Of a stretch of DNA of 64,000 nt, positions 42,607 to 54,855 are shown one piece after another. The notes beneath the pieces were generated by a model that had not been told where the DNA came from, did not search any database, and was given only the letters and a program-made list of their open reading frames with translations. Each line of letters opens with the position of its first letter. Positions within the stretch are counted from its first letter, which is position 1. This DNA comes from Euphorbia lathyris (lineage: Eukaryota; Streptophyta; Magnoliopsida; Malpighiales; Euphorbiaceae). A program made the translations under genes and the position numbers. Where the stretch lies: the NCBI RefSeq assembly GCF_963576675.1, contig NC_088911.1, positions 136,961,929 to 137,025,928 on the forward strand, in the 5' to 3' direction.

Positions 42607-43487
42607 GGGTAAATTCCAAAAACAACCTCTGTGATTTCATGTATTTCAAAAAAAACTCATGTGGTTTTGTTTTTACCAAAAAAAAGGACTGTGTTATACG
42701 TCGTTACCCGAAAAACGGAAAATGGCTTAACACCGTTAAAAGTGATGACGTGGCAAAGGGTAAAATTGGAAAAACGAATTTTTTTTATTTTTTTATTTTT
42801 CGTTCTTCTTCTTCTTCTTCTTCTTCTTCTTCTTCTTCTTCTTCTTCTTCTTCTTCTTCTTCTTCTTCTTCTTCTTCTTCTTCTTCTTCTTCTTCTTCTT
42901 CTTCTTCTTCTTCTTCTTCTTCTTCTTCTTCTTCTCCTCTCTCTTCTCTTCTTCTTCCTCCTCTCTTCTCTTCTTCTTCTTCTTTTTTTCTTCTATTTTT
43001 TTAAGTTCTGATACTTCGAAAATCTGGAAATTTCCAGATTTCAGGAAATTTTTGAAGAAATATGGAAATTTTCAGAAATCTGGAAATTTCCAGATTTCTG
43101 GAATCGAAACTTAAAAAAAATAGAAGAAAAAGAAGAAGAATGAGAGAAGAGAGGAGGAAGAAGAAGAGAAGAGAGAGAGGAAGAAGAAGAAGAATAAAAG
43201 AAAGGAGGAGGAAAAGGAAGAAGAAGGAGAGAAGAAAGAAGAAGAAGAAGGAGGAGGAGGAGGAGAAGAAGAAGAAGAGAGATAGAGAGAAAGAAAAATA
43301 AAAAATAAAAAATAAAATTCGATTTTCCAATTTTACCTTTTGCCACGTCATCACTTTTAACGGTGTTAAGCCATTTTCTGTTTTTCGGATAACGGCGTAT
43401 AACATAGTCCTTTTTTTTTTGTAAAAACAAACCACATGGTTTTTTTTAAATACATGAAACCACAGAGGTTGTTTTTGGAATTTACCC
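42607..43487. mobile_element. Foldback MULE, 881 bp, with 9-bp TSD and TTC/GAA arms
   Basis: Nearly a complete palindrome. The arms of about 175 bp begin GGGTAAATTCCAAAAACAACC on both ends and include 'ggcttaacaccgttaaaagt'. TAGTTAATA flanks both sides (42598-42606 and 43488-43496). The left half has about 44 uninterrupted TTC units (about 42803-42935); the right half has an interrupted GAA-rich counterpart. The centre (about 43015-43110) is a smaller palindrome with 'ctggaaatttccag'. The Leu-, Ser- and Lys/Glu-rich open frames are products of the repeat, not genes. Confidence 0.93.
42803..42935 (+). repeat. (TTC)n microsatellite, about 44 units
   Basis: Perfect triplet array inside the left arm of the foldback element. 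Confidence 0.97.
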
Positions 43488-43544
43488 TAGTTAATATGGT
43501 ATTTGATAGTAAAACTGTGTGTTAGAACAGCTAGGTTTTTTTTA

Positions 43545-45663
43545 TGTAACCTCCATCCCGGGTCACATTAAAAACACACAGAAATCCAAGCGATTATCAC
43601 AATTTCACACAAACAACAACATAATCAAATAAAGTGTTCTTATTTATTATTGCCTATAAAAAAACCGATAATCAAAAGTCTAAATAACCAATGAAACAAT
43701 TTATCAGTCAATAAAAATTCATTTAATCTAAAAAAATAATCCAGTTAAACAATGTGTTAAATCCTAATGAATGTCCATAAAATTTGCTAATGGGAATGAG
43801 ACGCTTGTGCTGGCCAACCTGAATGCAGAATGAAACTGAGAAAAACTAGCAAACAGGAATCTTCTGAACCTAGCTAGAAAATTTCAACGTGGCAAGAGAT
43901 GAGATGTCTACTCAATAAATATAATTACTTATATTTATATACGTAAATATATACATACACATATATACAATTAATTTCATGCATCTTACATTTTATTAAT
44001 CGAACAATCAATCAATCAAGAATAAACTGTGAATATAGCATCTCGTACATGACTCGTTTTACTTCAAACAATAAAACTATAATTGATTATGTTTGTTTTA
44101 AAGGGCCTAGTTAGATCTAAGTTAAATATACCCAACGGTCTCATGGTTAACAATATTCCAACATAGGTGTATGCTATCGCCCCTAGTTTCAGGGCACATA
44201 CCCTTTTAACCTCATGGTAATTATTTCGGTAACACGGAACTGCTATCGTCCACAGTTTTAGGACACAGTACAAGCTCAATTAGAGAAAAATATCACCCTA
44301 TCGCCTCCCTTCCGAGACAGGTGTCTGTGATCATATTTATATCAAACCTCCAGACCATTGTATATATTTACTTAAGCTAACTATTATATTTGGTTCTAAC
44401 TCAAGCATAATCCAACACAATTTTATAATTCATAATCTTCTTAATCTCATCATAAATCAAATCCTACAAACTTCACATTATTTTGTTTTAATCACATGAA
44501 CATAATCTCAACAACATAACCATCTCATTCATGTCGCGCAAATATTTCGCAGCAGATACATTTATAATCAACAGTTCAAACCACTTAATCCAAATAATTA
44601 GTATTCATATAACTATATATGCATATACATACATACATACATAAATATAAGCAATTATGCTTACCTCTCGTCCAATAAGCTAATCAATTGTTCGGGTTCC
44701 TGTTGAGCCGTCACTTGCTCCCCTATAAACGTAGAATGTATTTTTTTATAATTGATTATGTCAAACTAAAGTTGCTTATGCATGTCAAAACAAACCTCCA
44801 AGAGTCTTAAAAACATCCAAGAATTCCTATTTAAAGCTCTAAAACTTTTAAAAGAAAATTCTAATCGATCGGACAAGTATGGAATTAAAACTGAGAAAAA
44901 AAGTGAAAAGGAAAAATAAAGTTTTAGCATGTGTATCTAATTACGACTCCATTTTGAAGCTCTTAGAATTCGAATTTAGAACTTTTCAGTGACAACATTT
45001 TGTTAAGCTATGCCTTAGATTTATTCTCCAACTTGAATCGCTGTAATCGGAGTTCATCTGAAATAGTTATGACCAAAATATGAATGGTTGTCAAATCTGC
45101 CAACAGTTACGAATCTGAAAGAGGAAAACAAATTCAACCCTATTTCAACTCCAATTGTCACCAAATTCGGTCAAAATGAAACCAAAACAAAATTAATGGT
45201 ATAAAACCTTTTTAGGAACATAATTACTTGACTATAGTACATTTTTACATCATCAAAACAACAATTTGAAAGTGAATCATAAAATATCAAAACCCTAACT
45301 CACATGTTCTTCAATTGAAATCAAAATAAGCTTTAAAAGAAATTGACATTACTTGAAACATTTTTTAACGAGGATCAAGAATACGATGTTCTTATTTTTC
45401 AAAGATCATCGAACAAGCTTTTATGGTGATCGAAAAAAAAGAGAGAATGAGGAACAAAAAGAACAAGAAAACTTTAACGTAAAAAAAGCAGAATAAAAAA
45501 AGTTAAACTCTTATATAGGTCTTCCAATGAAGGTTTAAATACCAAAAAGTCCTTAAAAATATGCAGGTTTTTTTAAAGAGAAATTACTAAAAGCTCCTTA
45601 TTTAAAACATTAAAATTAATGTATGTATATTATATATATTAATGAAAATTTCAGGATGTTACA
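43545..45663 (-). mobile_element. Ty3/gypsy solo LTR, 2119 bp, TSD TTTTA
   Basis: Read on the - strand it starts TGTAACATCCTGAAATTTTC and ends GGGATGGAGGTTACA, a typical chromovirus-like gypsy LTR layout. TTTTA occurs on both sides (43540-43544 and 45664-45668). A - strand TATA box (CTATATAAG) lies at about 45509-45517. No internal region remains, so it arose by recombination between two LTRs. Short tandem ATACATACAT runs occur near 44625-44640. Confidence 0.88.
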
Positions 45664-46272
45664 TTTTAACACTCCAATTTGGAGTGTTTTGATGGTAATG
45701 TACTTTTGTGTGATAAAAATATCCTCACTACTCTTTATCATTTTCACATTCACGTTATATAAAACCTAAAGCCTAAACTTTTTAAAAACAATAATATGTC
45801 TCTTTTAAAAAAAAAACAACAATCTACCGTTTTCTCTTCTCTACAAGGCATACTGCAATTCTTCAAGATGTCAGTTCAATTTTATAGCTTTTAATTTGTA
45901 CTTATTACTATTTGCACAAAGTTTTTTCTTCATCATTAGATTCTAGGGTGAATTATTAGCTTTTTCCATAAATTTCTCATCAGTGAATTATTAGATTTTT
46001 ATAAAAGCTCATACTATGTTGTATACTTTCCTGTTAGCTAAGTTTATTATTTATTTTATTCTTACAGTGAATTATAGCTACACTTTATGCATTATAGCTA
46101 AACTTTATGATTTGTTGAAATTTTAAATTTACTATTTTTAATTGATTTTTTTATCCATTTGTTTTTAACATCTCTGAAATTGTTGTAAGTATAATTCAAG
46201 TTAAATTTAGGTTTTATATTTACTTAACATCCTCTAGAATCTGTGAAAAAACTCTCTTATAGTTTGTTTATA
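45664..46272. other. Harbinger 5' non-coding region
   Basis: AT-rich sequence between the solo LTR and the nested MITE; presumably promoter and leader of the Harbinger transposase. No ORF. Confidence 0.4.
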
Positions 46273-46690
46273 GGCTTAATATATCCCCAGCTCCCTCAAA
46301 TTGTCTAAATTGCAACTAATCCCCTGAACTTTAAAATGTTATAACCAACTTCCTCAACTTGCTTATTTGGAACAAATAACCCCTCAAATATGTTAATATT
46401 TGTGATTTTCAAGATTTTTTTTTTGCATTTTTGTTAATGTATCAGCAGATTAGTTAGATGTAACAACCGATATTTTGGACATCTTTTATTTCCGCTGTAA
46501 TATTATGTTGAATGTTTTTTTTTTGGTTTATAAGTTATTTGCTCCAAATAAGCAACTTGAAGTGTTATTATTCCAAATAAGCAATTTGAGGGGTTATTGG
46601 TTCCAAATAAGCAAGTTGAGAGAGTTAGTTGTAATGTTTTGAAGTTTAGAGGGCCAGTTGCAATTTTAATTTATACATTTTGTTGATACT
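46273..46690. mobile_element. Foldback MULE MITE inside the Harbinger leader
   Basis: Inverted arms of about 100 bp: left 'aaattgcaactaatcccctg' and 'cctcaacttgcttatttgg'; right their reverse complements 'ccaaataagcaagttgag' and 'gggccagttgcaatttt'. Two extra copies of 'ccaaataagcaa-ttga' sit in the right arm. No TSD resolved. Confidence 0.65.
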
Positions 46691-48105
46691 TGTGTTAATT
46701 TTTAATTTTTTTCTTTTTCTGTTGTAATTTTTATTCTTTGTATATAATTAATTTGATATTCACTTTTTGATTTAGATGAATCATCAAAATATTAATGATG
46801 ATGATATTGAGATTTTGTAACATATACATCGTTTAGCATATGCACAAGCACTATCTCTAGTGGTGTATTGATTTGTTAGATGTATACATCAAATTAGGAA
46901 TCGTAATATCCAAATTACACATGAATTTGAATCGTAATATCCAAATTACACATGAATTAAGCTTCCAGGGGAAAATTTTAGAAGTGATTTGCTCTCAATA
47001 TTATTTTCAAACGACCATTGCCATAGTATTATAAGAATGAGTCCACAAACATTTATCAAATTGTGTGATATGCTAGCAAGAGATGGTGGTTATAGACCAA
47101 CAATGCGTTCAATTATTCATGAACAAGTTGCAAAAACACTTTACTTGTTAGGACACGGTATTTCTAATATAGCATTATCTTTCTATTTTCACCATTCCGA
47201 TGAGACAACAAGTTGGGATTTTCACAGTGTCTTGAGATCTATAATAGAGTTGGAAGTCAAGTTCCTAAAACAACCAGGTGACCCTCAAATTCCTTTAGAA
47301 ATTTTCAACAACGATAAATTCTATCCCTTTTTTAAGGTGGTCTAATATCTACTTAGTCAAATTATTAATTTTCAATGTGTCTAAATTTATATACTAATTT
47401 AACGTTTAACATCAGGATTGTATTGATGCTATTGATGGAACTCATATTCGTGTTAACATTCTAACAAAGAAGCACCTAAGTATCGTGGTAGGAAAGAATA
47501 TCCAACATAAAATGTTCTAGTTGTGTGCACATTTGATATAAAATTCAAATATGTATTATACGGGTGGGAAGGGACAATGTCTGATTCAAGGATTATAAAA
47601 AATGCTCTTACTAAACAATATCCTCTGAAAATTTCTGAAGGTAATTAACACTAACATATAATTTATATAGGTATGAAATACATAAATGATTCACTTTTAA
47701 TAACAAAGTTATTGCATCTTATATTACCTTGTTGATGCTAGGTTTATGTTGAGAAGTGGACTGATTACACCTTATAAGAGATAGAGATATCACTTGAAAG
47801 AATATTCAATAAATTCACCATAGAATCCATGCGAATTATTCAATCTCCGACATGCATCTTTGCGTAATGCAATTGAATGTTCCTATTATAGATAGCTTAA
47901 CTGAGTCACATTTTCGCATTCCCACACAAAACAAAATTATTTTTGCATGTTGTATTATACATAATTATTTAATGAGTGTAAATCCAAATGAAGAAATTAT
48001 TGAGGAATGACAACGGGTAGGGTACCCGCGGGTAGTGTCAATCCCAAACCCTTACCCGTTTATTTTTTAATTACCCGTACCCTTCCCATTACCCTAACGG
48101 GTATA

Positions 48106-51100
48106 CACTACAACAAATCATCACTTGCGCCACGATTAGAATCGTGGCACAAGTACAATATTTCCGTGGCTATACTATTTAGCCACAGATTTTATAGGAA
48201 GATGCTCCCGTAGCGCAAGTGAGCGTGGCTAGATCATTGCCACGAGAAAACAAGGGTTGTGGCGTAACCAGATTTTTATGCCACGGGAAATTCTGTGGCT
48301 AATCATAATGCTTTGCCATAGGTAAAACCATGGCAAGACATAGCTACCCGTGGCAATCAAATCCATTTAGCCACTAGTATAACCGTAGCAAAAATAGAAC
48401 ACTCCTGACTAGAAACTCTAATTAGCTACGAATATACTCGTGGCAAACTTAATCAAATTTTGGTAAATTTTTATAATTAATTTTTAATTTATTATTATCA
48501 TGATTATCATATGAATTATTGAATTATTGGAAGCCAAATTAAAATCAACAAAACCAAAAAATTAAATAAACAAACTTCACAATATTAATCATTATGAACG
48601 AAAAATAAATAATTATTAAATAAAATTCAATTAATACAAGCATTCAGAGAAGAATTTATATATTCTCCTGGTTATCATAAGAATGCTGACATATTGTTTA
48701 ACTTAACTAGCTTTTCAATCCATTGCTCTATGCTTGCTTCATTTTGATCCATAACCCATGGTTAGGAGAAGTTTCACAAGATATCAATATTTCATTCCAT
48801 ATGCTTAGTAAAAAAACGTGCGGCACGTGTTACAGCTTCTTTGTGCAATTTTGCTTGCTGCACTAAAGTAAAGGATCTAATCCAGGAGAATTTGCTTAAA
48901 TAGCAGGGCCCTGAAAGACATAAAACATAATATGTTAGAATACGAATAGTCAAATATGTAATGAAATAACTAATTTGACATGTCTTCGTCTTCTCCCAAA
49001 TTCCCAAATACAATAAGGCAAAAGTTGGAGAAGTTGATGTACCTAGGCTCAAGAGCAAGAATTGAAGATATACATGAGTGTTCACATAGACCTTAATGAC
49101 TAAATGAATTTGGTCATTCATCTTTATATCTAAGATTATTAAATATAAACCTTATGATACTTTAAAACTCCACCTAGGATTCTAACAAGTCTAAATCTAA
49201 CAATGAATGACCAAATACTATACGGTAATTAAGGTCCATCTAATAAAAACCGTCCTTATTGATGTCTGATCAATTTCGAAATATGATTAATCGAATTAAC
49301 TTTAAAAAATTAATGACAATTGTTTTTACAAATAAAATTAATTAACTTGTGTTTTGTTAATTTGTTCAACCTTTTTAAGTAGACCCTTTATAAGAAACCA
49401 TCAGCAAGATGAAGAGATATGCCTTGAACAAAACATGTATGTTGTCTTCATGCATGTTTAATTAGATACAGCACAATTAAGGTTGAAAACCTTATAGTTA
49501 ATCTTGTACCAGTCACTAACAAGGAGGGTGATTTCTTGGACAGGAATGGGGTATGGAATTGCAACTACAGGCCTAGATATTGAACATTCAGAGCTCCATA
49601 ACCACTAGAAACACTTTGAAATACAATAAAATCAAATGGTATTAGAGAATCAATGTCATATGATGAAAAAAAATCATACCATGTGGGTTGAAAGCATAAA
49701 CACAGTCGTGAGAGAAAGCTTGATACTGCAGAAATTGAATAAATCTTTAAGACTACGTCTAGGTAAATCCATCACAAAGGACAATATAGTCCCCTTCAAC
49801 ACTGAACCATGTAATATTTGCAATTTCAGCTGCCAAAATTACAATATTAGCAATAAGCAGAACTTGATTTTGAAAAAAAATATAAGACAAAATGAACCAA
49901 GGATTAAAAAAGAGAATCATTACTTCCTTCCTGCAGAATTCTATACAATAAGCTAACACTGAAACCAAATATCTCACAATTGATAGCAATTTTCCACCAT
50001 TAAGCTCTACTTCAACGTTAATGTTCACAAAATTTGCAGGTTTCCAAAGTTACTATCAAAAGCTTGGTAAATTCGAAAAGATAAGAGTTACATTTCAACA
50101 TCATTAAGCATTCACATATGAAACTGCTGCTTTGATGTGGCTATATGGTGCTAATTTTAGACTGGTAAAGAAAAGGATTCATTTATAGTACACATCAAGT
50201 GGCGAGGACATCCCAATGTCCCATAAAGAACCACCTACGTCACACAGATCATAAACCAAAGTACCCCTCTTCAATGAAATGGTGGCTTCTATCTTAATTT
50301 AATGGAGAATCTCCATCATTAAGCTCTAATATTAGCTAGTTCATCTTTTTTTTTGTTCATTTCAAGTCCAAACCTTTATTCTCTCTCATGTATGAAATAA
50401 CTTTCATATGCCCACTGAATACATGAAATGGCTGGTTGATGTTTCTCAAGTCACAATAGTGACTATGGTGGTCTCCTGAACGAACCTGTAGAAAGGTCAC
50501 ACAGTTTAAAGGCTGCAAATGAAAATCAGCACTGCACCAATGACATACTATTGCATATGTATAAAGCAAAAGGAACCAAGCTACATGCAACATGTTCTTT
50601 CAATATAATGTTCTTCTCAAAATTTTACCAATAATAGATGGTCCTGTTAGCTGTGTATAATGAGAACATTTATAACTCGTGGAACATCAATCGAATGTAG
50701 CAAATAGCAGAAAAATGTAAAGTTCATTCATAGTTGTGATCAACCTTTTTTAAAGAGGTCAATTCTATTGATAGATTTGTCAAGGGTCAGCAATTTTTCA
50801 AGGAGGTCAATAAGTACTGTGACTCATAAAGTTTTCTTTTTAACTGACTCGTAAAGTTAATTGCATAAATTGCACAAAGAATGTGATGAAACCATATCAA
50901 ATTCTTCTATAAGATCTGAAATGCATTTCTTTCTGTTTATGTTATTGTCATATACTTGTATGCATGTCCTAAGTAACAACTACCTGTTCAGCTCTTTGAA
51001 ATGATTCCAGAATTGCCTTCTCTTAGTTCTTGCGGTTAGCTTTTTCCATTCGATGATCCTCTTTCTTCCTTTTCAATTCCTCTAAGTGTCTCCACATGTC

Positions 51101-52568
51101 TCTTCCAAAGATGGATGATCATGGTATAAGGACTTCAATTGATAAGCATAGGAGCACATTTATGTACAAAACATGTATAATGTTCTTTCTGCTCCTTTTC
51201 CTCCATCACTAGCTCACCACCAACACTTCCCATGGTCCTCTTCCCTGACAGGAAAATTGATAAGAAAAATAGAACATCTCAATTGGAGGCCTACAATAAG
51301 AAAAAATGATTTCTCAACAAATATGAGCAATGCCATTTAAATTGGATAATTACACACGTAGATAACCAAGTCACAAAAAATAACAACATCACATATGCAT
51401 AACATTCATTCTAACATGAGTATTTCCCAAAACTAACTGCTTGAATTGCCTCATTCATGTTTCAAAAGGGTGGATCCACATAAAGCATAGATATTTGGTA
51501 CTTGGTAAGTCTTAAAGAGAAAACAAACAGTCCTTAAAACCTCGATATAAAAGCATAAATTGCCATTTACAAACGAGTCAGTCTATTCTTTTTAGGCAAC
51601 AATTGAAATGGTCTTATCATCAAGTGTTATCCTACTCAACACATCATATTCAATCAGAAGTAAACTAACAGTAATAGAAAGTAGTAACCAACATGAATTG
51701 AAGTGCCAAGAAATTTTTTTGTCATTAGTTAATACTTTCTCTAACCTATATAAACTGAAAAACAGTAGACCACATAGTATGTACCTTAAGATTTCCCTTA
51801 ACCCATCAAACTATCCTTAGATATTGCAGATTTCCCTAACCCGATTCAAAATCCCTAATCTCAAGTAAAGATTCGTACTGTATAAAATATCATATTCAAG
51901 CAAACCCATTCAAAATTAAGAGTTAACTGACCTCAATGGAAGAAAGATTTGGCGCTTGCTGTTGCCGTCATCCAAAAAACCAAAGAAATAGTCGGAAGTT
52001 TAACAGCTATTGACAGAGGTGGTTCAATCGGGGATGAAACCGTGTTTTTCCACCAAGAATCGTATAGTTAACCTGTTGAACTGATGAGAGAGGACGTGAG
52101 TGGAGAGAGAGGGGTGAGGGAAAGATCAAGATCGAGAGAGATACAAACCCTTAATTTGAGAGACATTTGGTAGTGAAAATTTGGGAGGGAGAATAATATG
52201 TAATTCCCGCCTCTCCCTTTTATATATATATAATATTTATATATATTTATTATTATCATTTTACTTACAACATTTCATTGTATGTAAGTCAATTTTCTTA
52301 TAAATTAGTTGTGGTTTAAGTAATTTTATTCCACGAGTTAATTTTTTCTGTGGCATAACTAGATTTAGCCATGAAAAACAATTATTGTGGCAAAATTCGT
52401 GGCATAAGCATATTTTTGCCACGAAAAACAATTACACGTGGCGTAAATTTATCAAGTAATCTAAAGTTTCTGCTGGAACCTATTTTTCCCGTGGCTAAAT
52501 GGAAATATACCACGAATTTTGAATTCTCGTGGCACGATTCGTGGCGCAAGTGATGATTTATTGTAGTG
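48106..52568. mobile_element. CACTA (En/Spm) element, 4463 bp, TSD ATA
   Basis: Starts CACTACAACAAATCATCACTT and ends, inward, CACTACAATAAATCATCACTT: long near-identical inverted ends with the diagnostic CACTA. ATA is duplicated (48103-48105 and 52569-52571). Subterminal arrays of CGTGGC/GCCACG words lie at both ends (about 48130-48445 and 52305-52545). No TNP2-type transposase is recognisable in the 3.7-kb interior, so it appears non-autonomous. Confidence 0.95.
48450..52300. other. CACTA interior, no recognised gene
   Basis: Only short open frames. On the - strand around 51000-51110 a charged coiled-coil-like stretch (MWRHLEELKRKKEDHRMEK) is visible before a stop, perhaps a relic of an accessory protein. 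Spliced exons cannot be excluded by eye. Confidence 0.4.
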
Positions 52569-53266
52569 ATATGTTTTGCATCCCATACCCGTCCCATTTA
52601 ATTCACGGGTACCCTTACCCGTTAAAAATCAATAAATAAAACAAAAAATATTACAAATTTAACAAATATAAATTTAATAAATCATCCATCTAAAAATTGA
52701 ACAAATTAAACCTTAATCAATAAAAATAAAGTAGCTTAGTGGTATCACTTAATGGTCGAAAAATAAAAAGTTGGTGTTCAAATCTCACATCTTACATCTA
52801 AAACGCAATAATATTTTTCAATATATAAAAAAATTATGACGGGTAACGGGTACCGGGTACCCTAGGGGGTCTTCCCATACCCGTCCCATTACCCTAACGG
52901 GCAATGATTTTGATCCCATACCCGTCCCATACCCTTTTATACAGGGTACGGGTAGTCCCATTAGGATGGGGTAGTGCCGGGTACCCACGGGTAGAGTACC
53001 CGTTGCCATCCCTAATCATATGCAAGAATAGCTTGATAACAATGTGGAAAATAATGAAGAGACTATTAAAGGGGAGATGTTGAGGGATGTTATAACAAAT
53101 GATACGTGGAATGCTTACAATGGATAAATTATTTGTTCTTACAGTGCTTAATAACTTCTTTTGGTTGTACTGCAATATGAACTTTATATATGTAATGAAG
53201 TACTTTATCTTGATTTTGTATTGTCTATTAACTACAAGTATATCACTTTATTGTAGCTACCAAATA

Positions 53267-54102
53267 TGTCACCAAAATCATATTGAAAAAAACTGATGAA
53301 ATCCATTGCACATGGACATATCCTATGGATGATGCATATTTTTGCATCAACACATGATATGAAATAGGTTTGGGAGAACTTTTACTACATATGTTATTTC
53401 TAAAATTGTGAATGAGTTGAAAGATAAATTTAAGGATAAACCGCTCGATAAAGGGAAAATTCAAAATCGTTTGGAAAATATGAAGAGGCAGTTTGTTCAT
53501 TCCTATGACAATTTCAAGAATGGAATGAGTAGAAAATATGAAGAGACAATATGGAAAAAGTTGGTAGAGGTGAATTTACTTTTCATTTTTATTTATTTAT
53601 TTATGTAATCATGTGTTTAATTTATAATTATACCTTTTCCTCTTAATTATGTCAAACCAGAAGCTGCTGACTGCATGAAGAAATCTATAAGGAATTGTCA
53701 AAAGTTGGTTTTTTGGTGATTCAAATTCAGCAGGTGCATTTTTTGGTGGTTCGACTTCAGAAAAACAATTATTGAGATCGATTTATTGATCAATGAAAAT
53801 GAGGTTATTTTGGAAAATTTTCATATGCATGAAGATCCACATGACGAAGATCATATTGCAGCAACTAATGAATAAACAAGATTTGAAGCACCATTAGAAG
53901 ATCCTAGTCCATCTAATAAGAAAAAAAAATGAAAATATTAACCATTGAGGATGAAACTGGATTCATGAAAGAGAGATTTGCGATGGTGGCAAATGTTATC
54001 AAGGAATATACACTTGAGATAATGAGATCAAAGAATAAAGATCTGATTTCCAATGGAAGTATATGTAATGAATTGAAAAACTTGGATATGGGACATAATT
54101 GA
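53267..54102 (+). pseudogene. Harbinger Myb/SANT-like accessory protein, broken
   Basis: Second gene of plant PIF/Harbinger elements, a DNA-binding partner of the transposase. It starts MSPKSY then hits a stop; shifted readings show CTWTYPMDDAYF, ELKDKFKDKPLDKGKIQNRL and ENMKRQFVHSYDNFKNG, then WKKLVE. An intron of about 90 bp (about 53571-53660) and a CMKKSIRNCQK-like continuation follow. An acidic/charged C-terminal part (FMKERFAMVANVIKEY, about 53960-54010) ends near 54102. At least three frameshifts. Its position directly after the transposase is as expected. Confidence 0.78.
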
Positions 54103-54604
54103 TGCAGAAAGTCTATCTCTTCGTTGTCAAAAATCCAAAAATTTAAGAGCTTTGCTTGGATGCCTAGTTGAAAGTTGTGAAAACTTGTTATTGTGTATGA
54201 TGGTTGACTCTCATACATGATACTATAGGAGCAATTGTGATGACTATAAGATATCTTATTGTTTTTATTTTGACCAACTAAATACTTTTATGGGTTTAAC
54301 TAGCAGTTTGAATTTAAGCTAATTACTAGCTAGTATTTTGCATGTTTGCTATTATTGTTGGATTATGTTGAAACTATGGTTTTTTTTATTTTTTTATCCA
54401 TAAATTTTTTGCATGGTAGTTGTTGCTTGTATTTTTTCTATAATTATTTCTTTACATTCTTTAAACCAAATCAATCAATTTAATTTAGTTATAAGGGTAT
54501 AACAGTAATTTAATAAATAATTTTACCTTCCTTTATTCTCAAACCAAACATAATAATATTATTTGTTTTGAAGAATATAATGACATTAACATTGCCTTAC
54601 TTAC

Positions 54605-54764
54605 GGGTTAGGCTATGCTTACTTTGTTTTTGACAAAGTAAGCATTACTTTGTTTTTTCCACCATTGGATAGTGATGAACTTTGACAAAGTAAGCTCATC
54701 CAATGGTAAAAAAAATAAAGTAATGCTTACTTTGTCAAAAACAAAGTAAGCATAGAAGACACCC
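54605..54764. mobile_element. 160-bp palindromic MITE
   Basis: The left arm (GGGTTAGGCTATGCTTACTTTG...) and right arm are inverted repeats over about 60 bp, each containing a shorter nested palindrome (CTTACTTTG...CAAAGTAAG). Flanks TTACTTAC and TTACTTTA give an imperfect 8-bp duplication. Confidence 0.75.
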
Positions 54765-54855
54765 TTACTTTAATAACACATCATCTACCTTACTTTAATA
54801 ACATATTGACATTTTTTTGAAGAATATAATAACATTAACATTACCTTACTTTCAA

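Larger units (their letters stand above)
48004..53012. mobile_element. MITE with ACGGGTACCC-rich ends, carrying a CACTA element
   Basis: The left end GGAATGACAACGGGTAGGG and the right end inward GGGATGGCAACGGGTACTC are inverted repeats, rich in TACCCG. It sits in the last part of the Harbinger transposase. If a TAA duplication (left mutated to TGA) is removed, the host reading frame joins in phase, supporting a 3-bp TWA-type TSD as in PIF/Harbinger MITEs. The MITE proper is only about 550 bp; the rest is the CACTA insertion. Confidence 0.75.
46776..53127 (+). pseudogene. Harbinger transposase (HARBI1-like DDE nuclease), broken and split
   Basis: Cut-and-paste transposase. Visible pieces in order: start MNHQNINDDDIEIL then stop (46776-46819); helix-turn-helix-like N-terminal part (about 46977-47335, PQTFIKLCDMLARDGGYRP); intron about 47336-47414; first catalytic Asp in AIDGTHIRVN (about 47427-47458); GWEGTMSDSRIIKNAL (about 47563-47610); intron about 47641-47722; second Asp in YLVDARFMLRSGLITPYK; LFNLRHASLRNAIE with the third acidic residue (about 47838-47872); then decayed sequence to NPNEEII. 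The MITE at 48004-53012 cuts the gene, and the last codons resume at 53013 (NNEETIKGEMLRDV, TWNAYNG). Several stops and frameshifts, so inactive. Confidence 0.88.
42520..54552 (+). mobile_element. PIF/Harbinger element, two-gene type, filled with nested insertions
   Basis: The left terminus GGCCTTGTTTGGTTTGGGG follows TTA (42517-42519) and continues 'AAAGTAAGGTAATAC'. The inverted counterpart lies at about 54521-54552 ('ttaccttcctttattctca', then AAACCAAACA), with its last bases eroded. Between them are the two expected genes: a DDE transposase (46776-53127) and a Myb/SANT-like accessory protein (53267-54102), both + strand. Insertions at 42607-43487, 43545-45663, about 46273-46690 and 48004-53012 add about 8.4 kb. 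Without them the element is about 3.6 kb, a normal Harbinger size. No longer autonomous. Confidence 0.82.

Noticed and set aside
42631..43435. Several open frames with long Leu, Ser, or Lys/Glu/Arg runs
   Set aside because: They are translations of the TTC/GAA microsatellite in the foldback element, occurring in overlapping frames on both strands; no domain or splice context.
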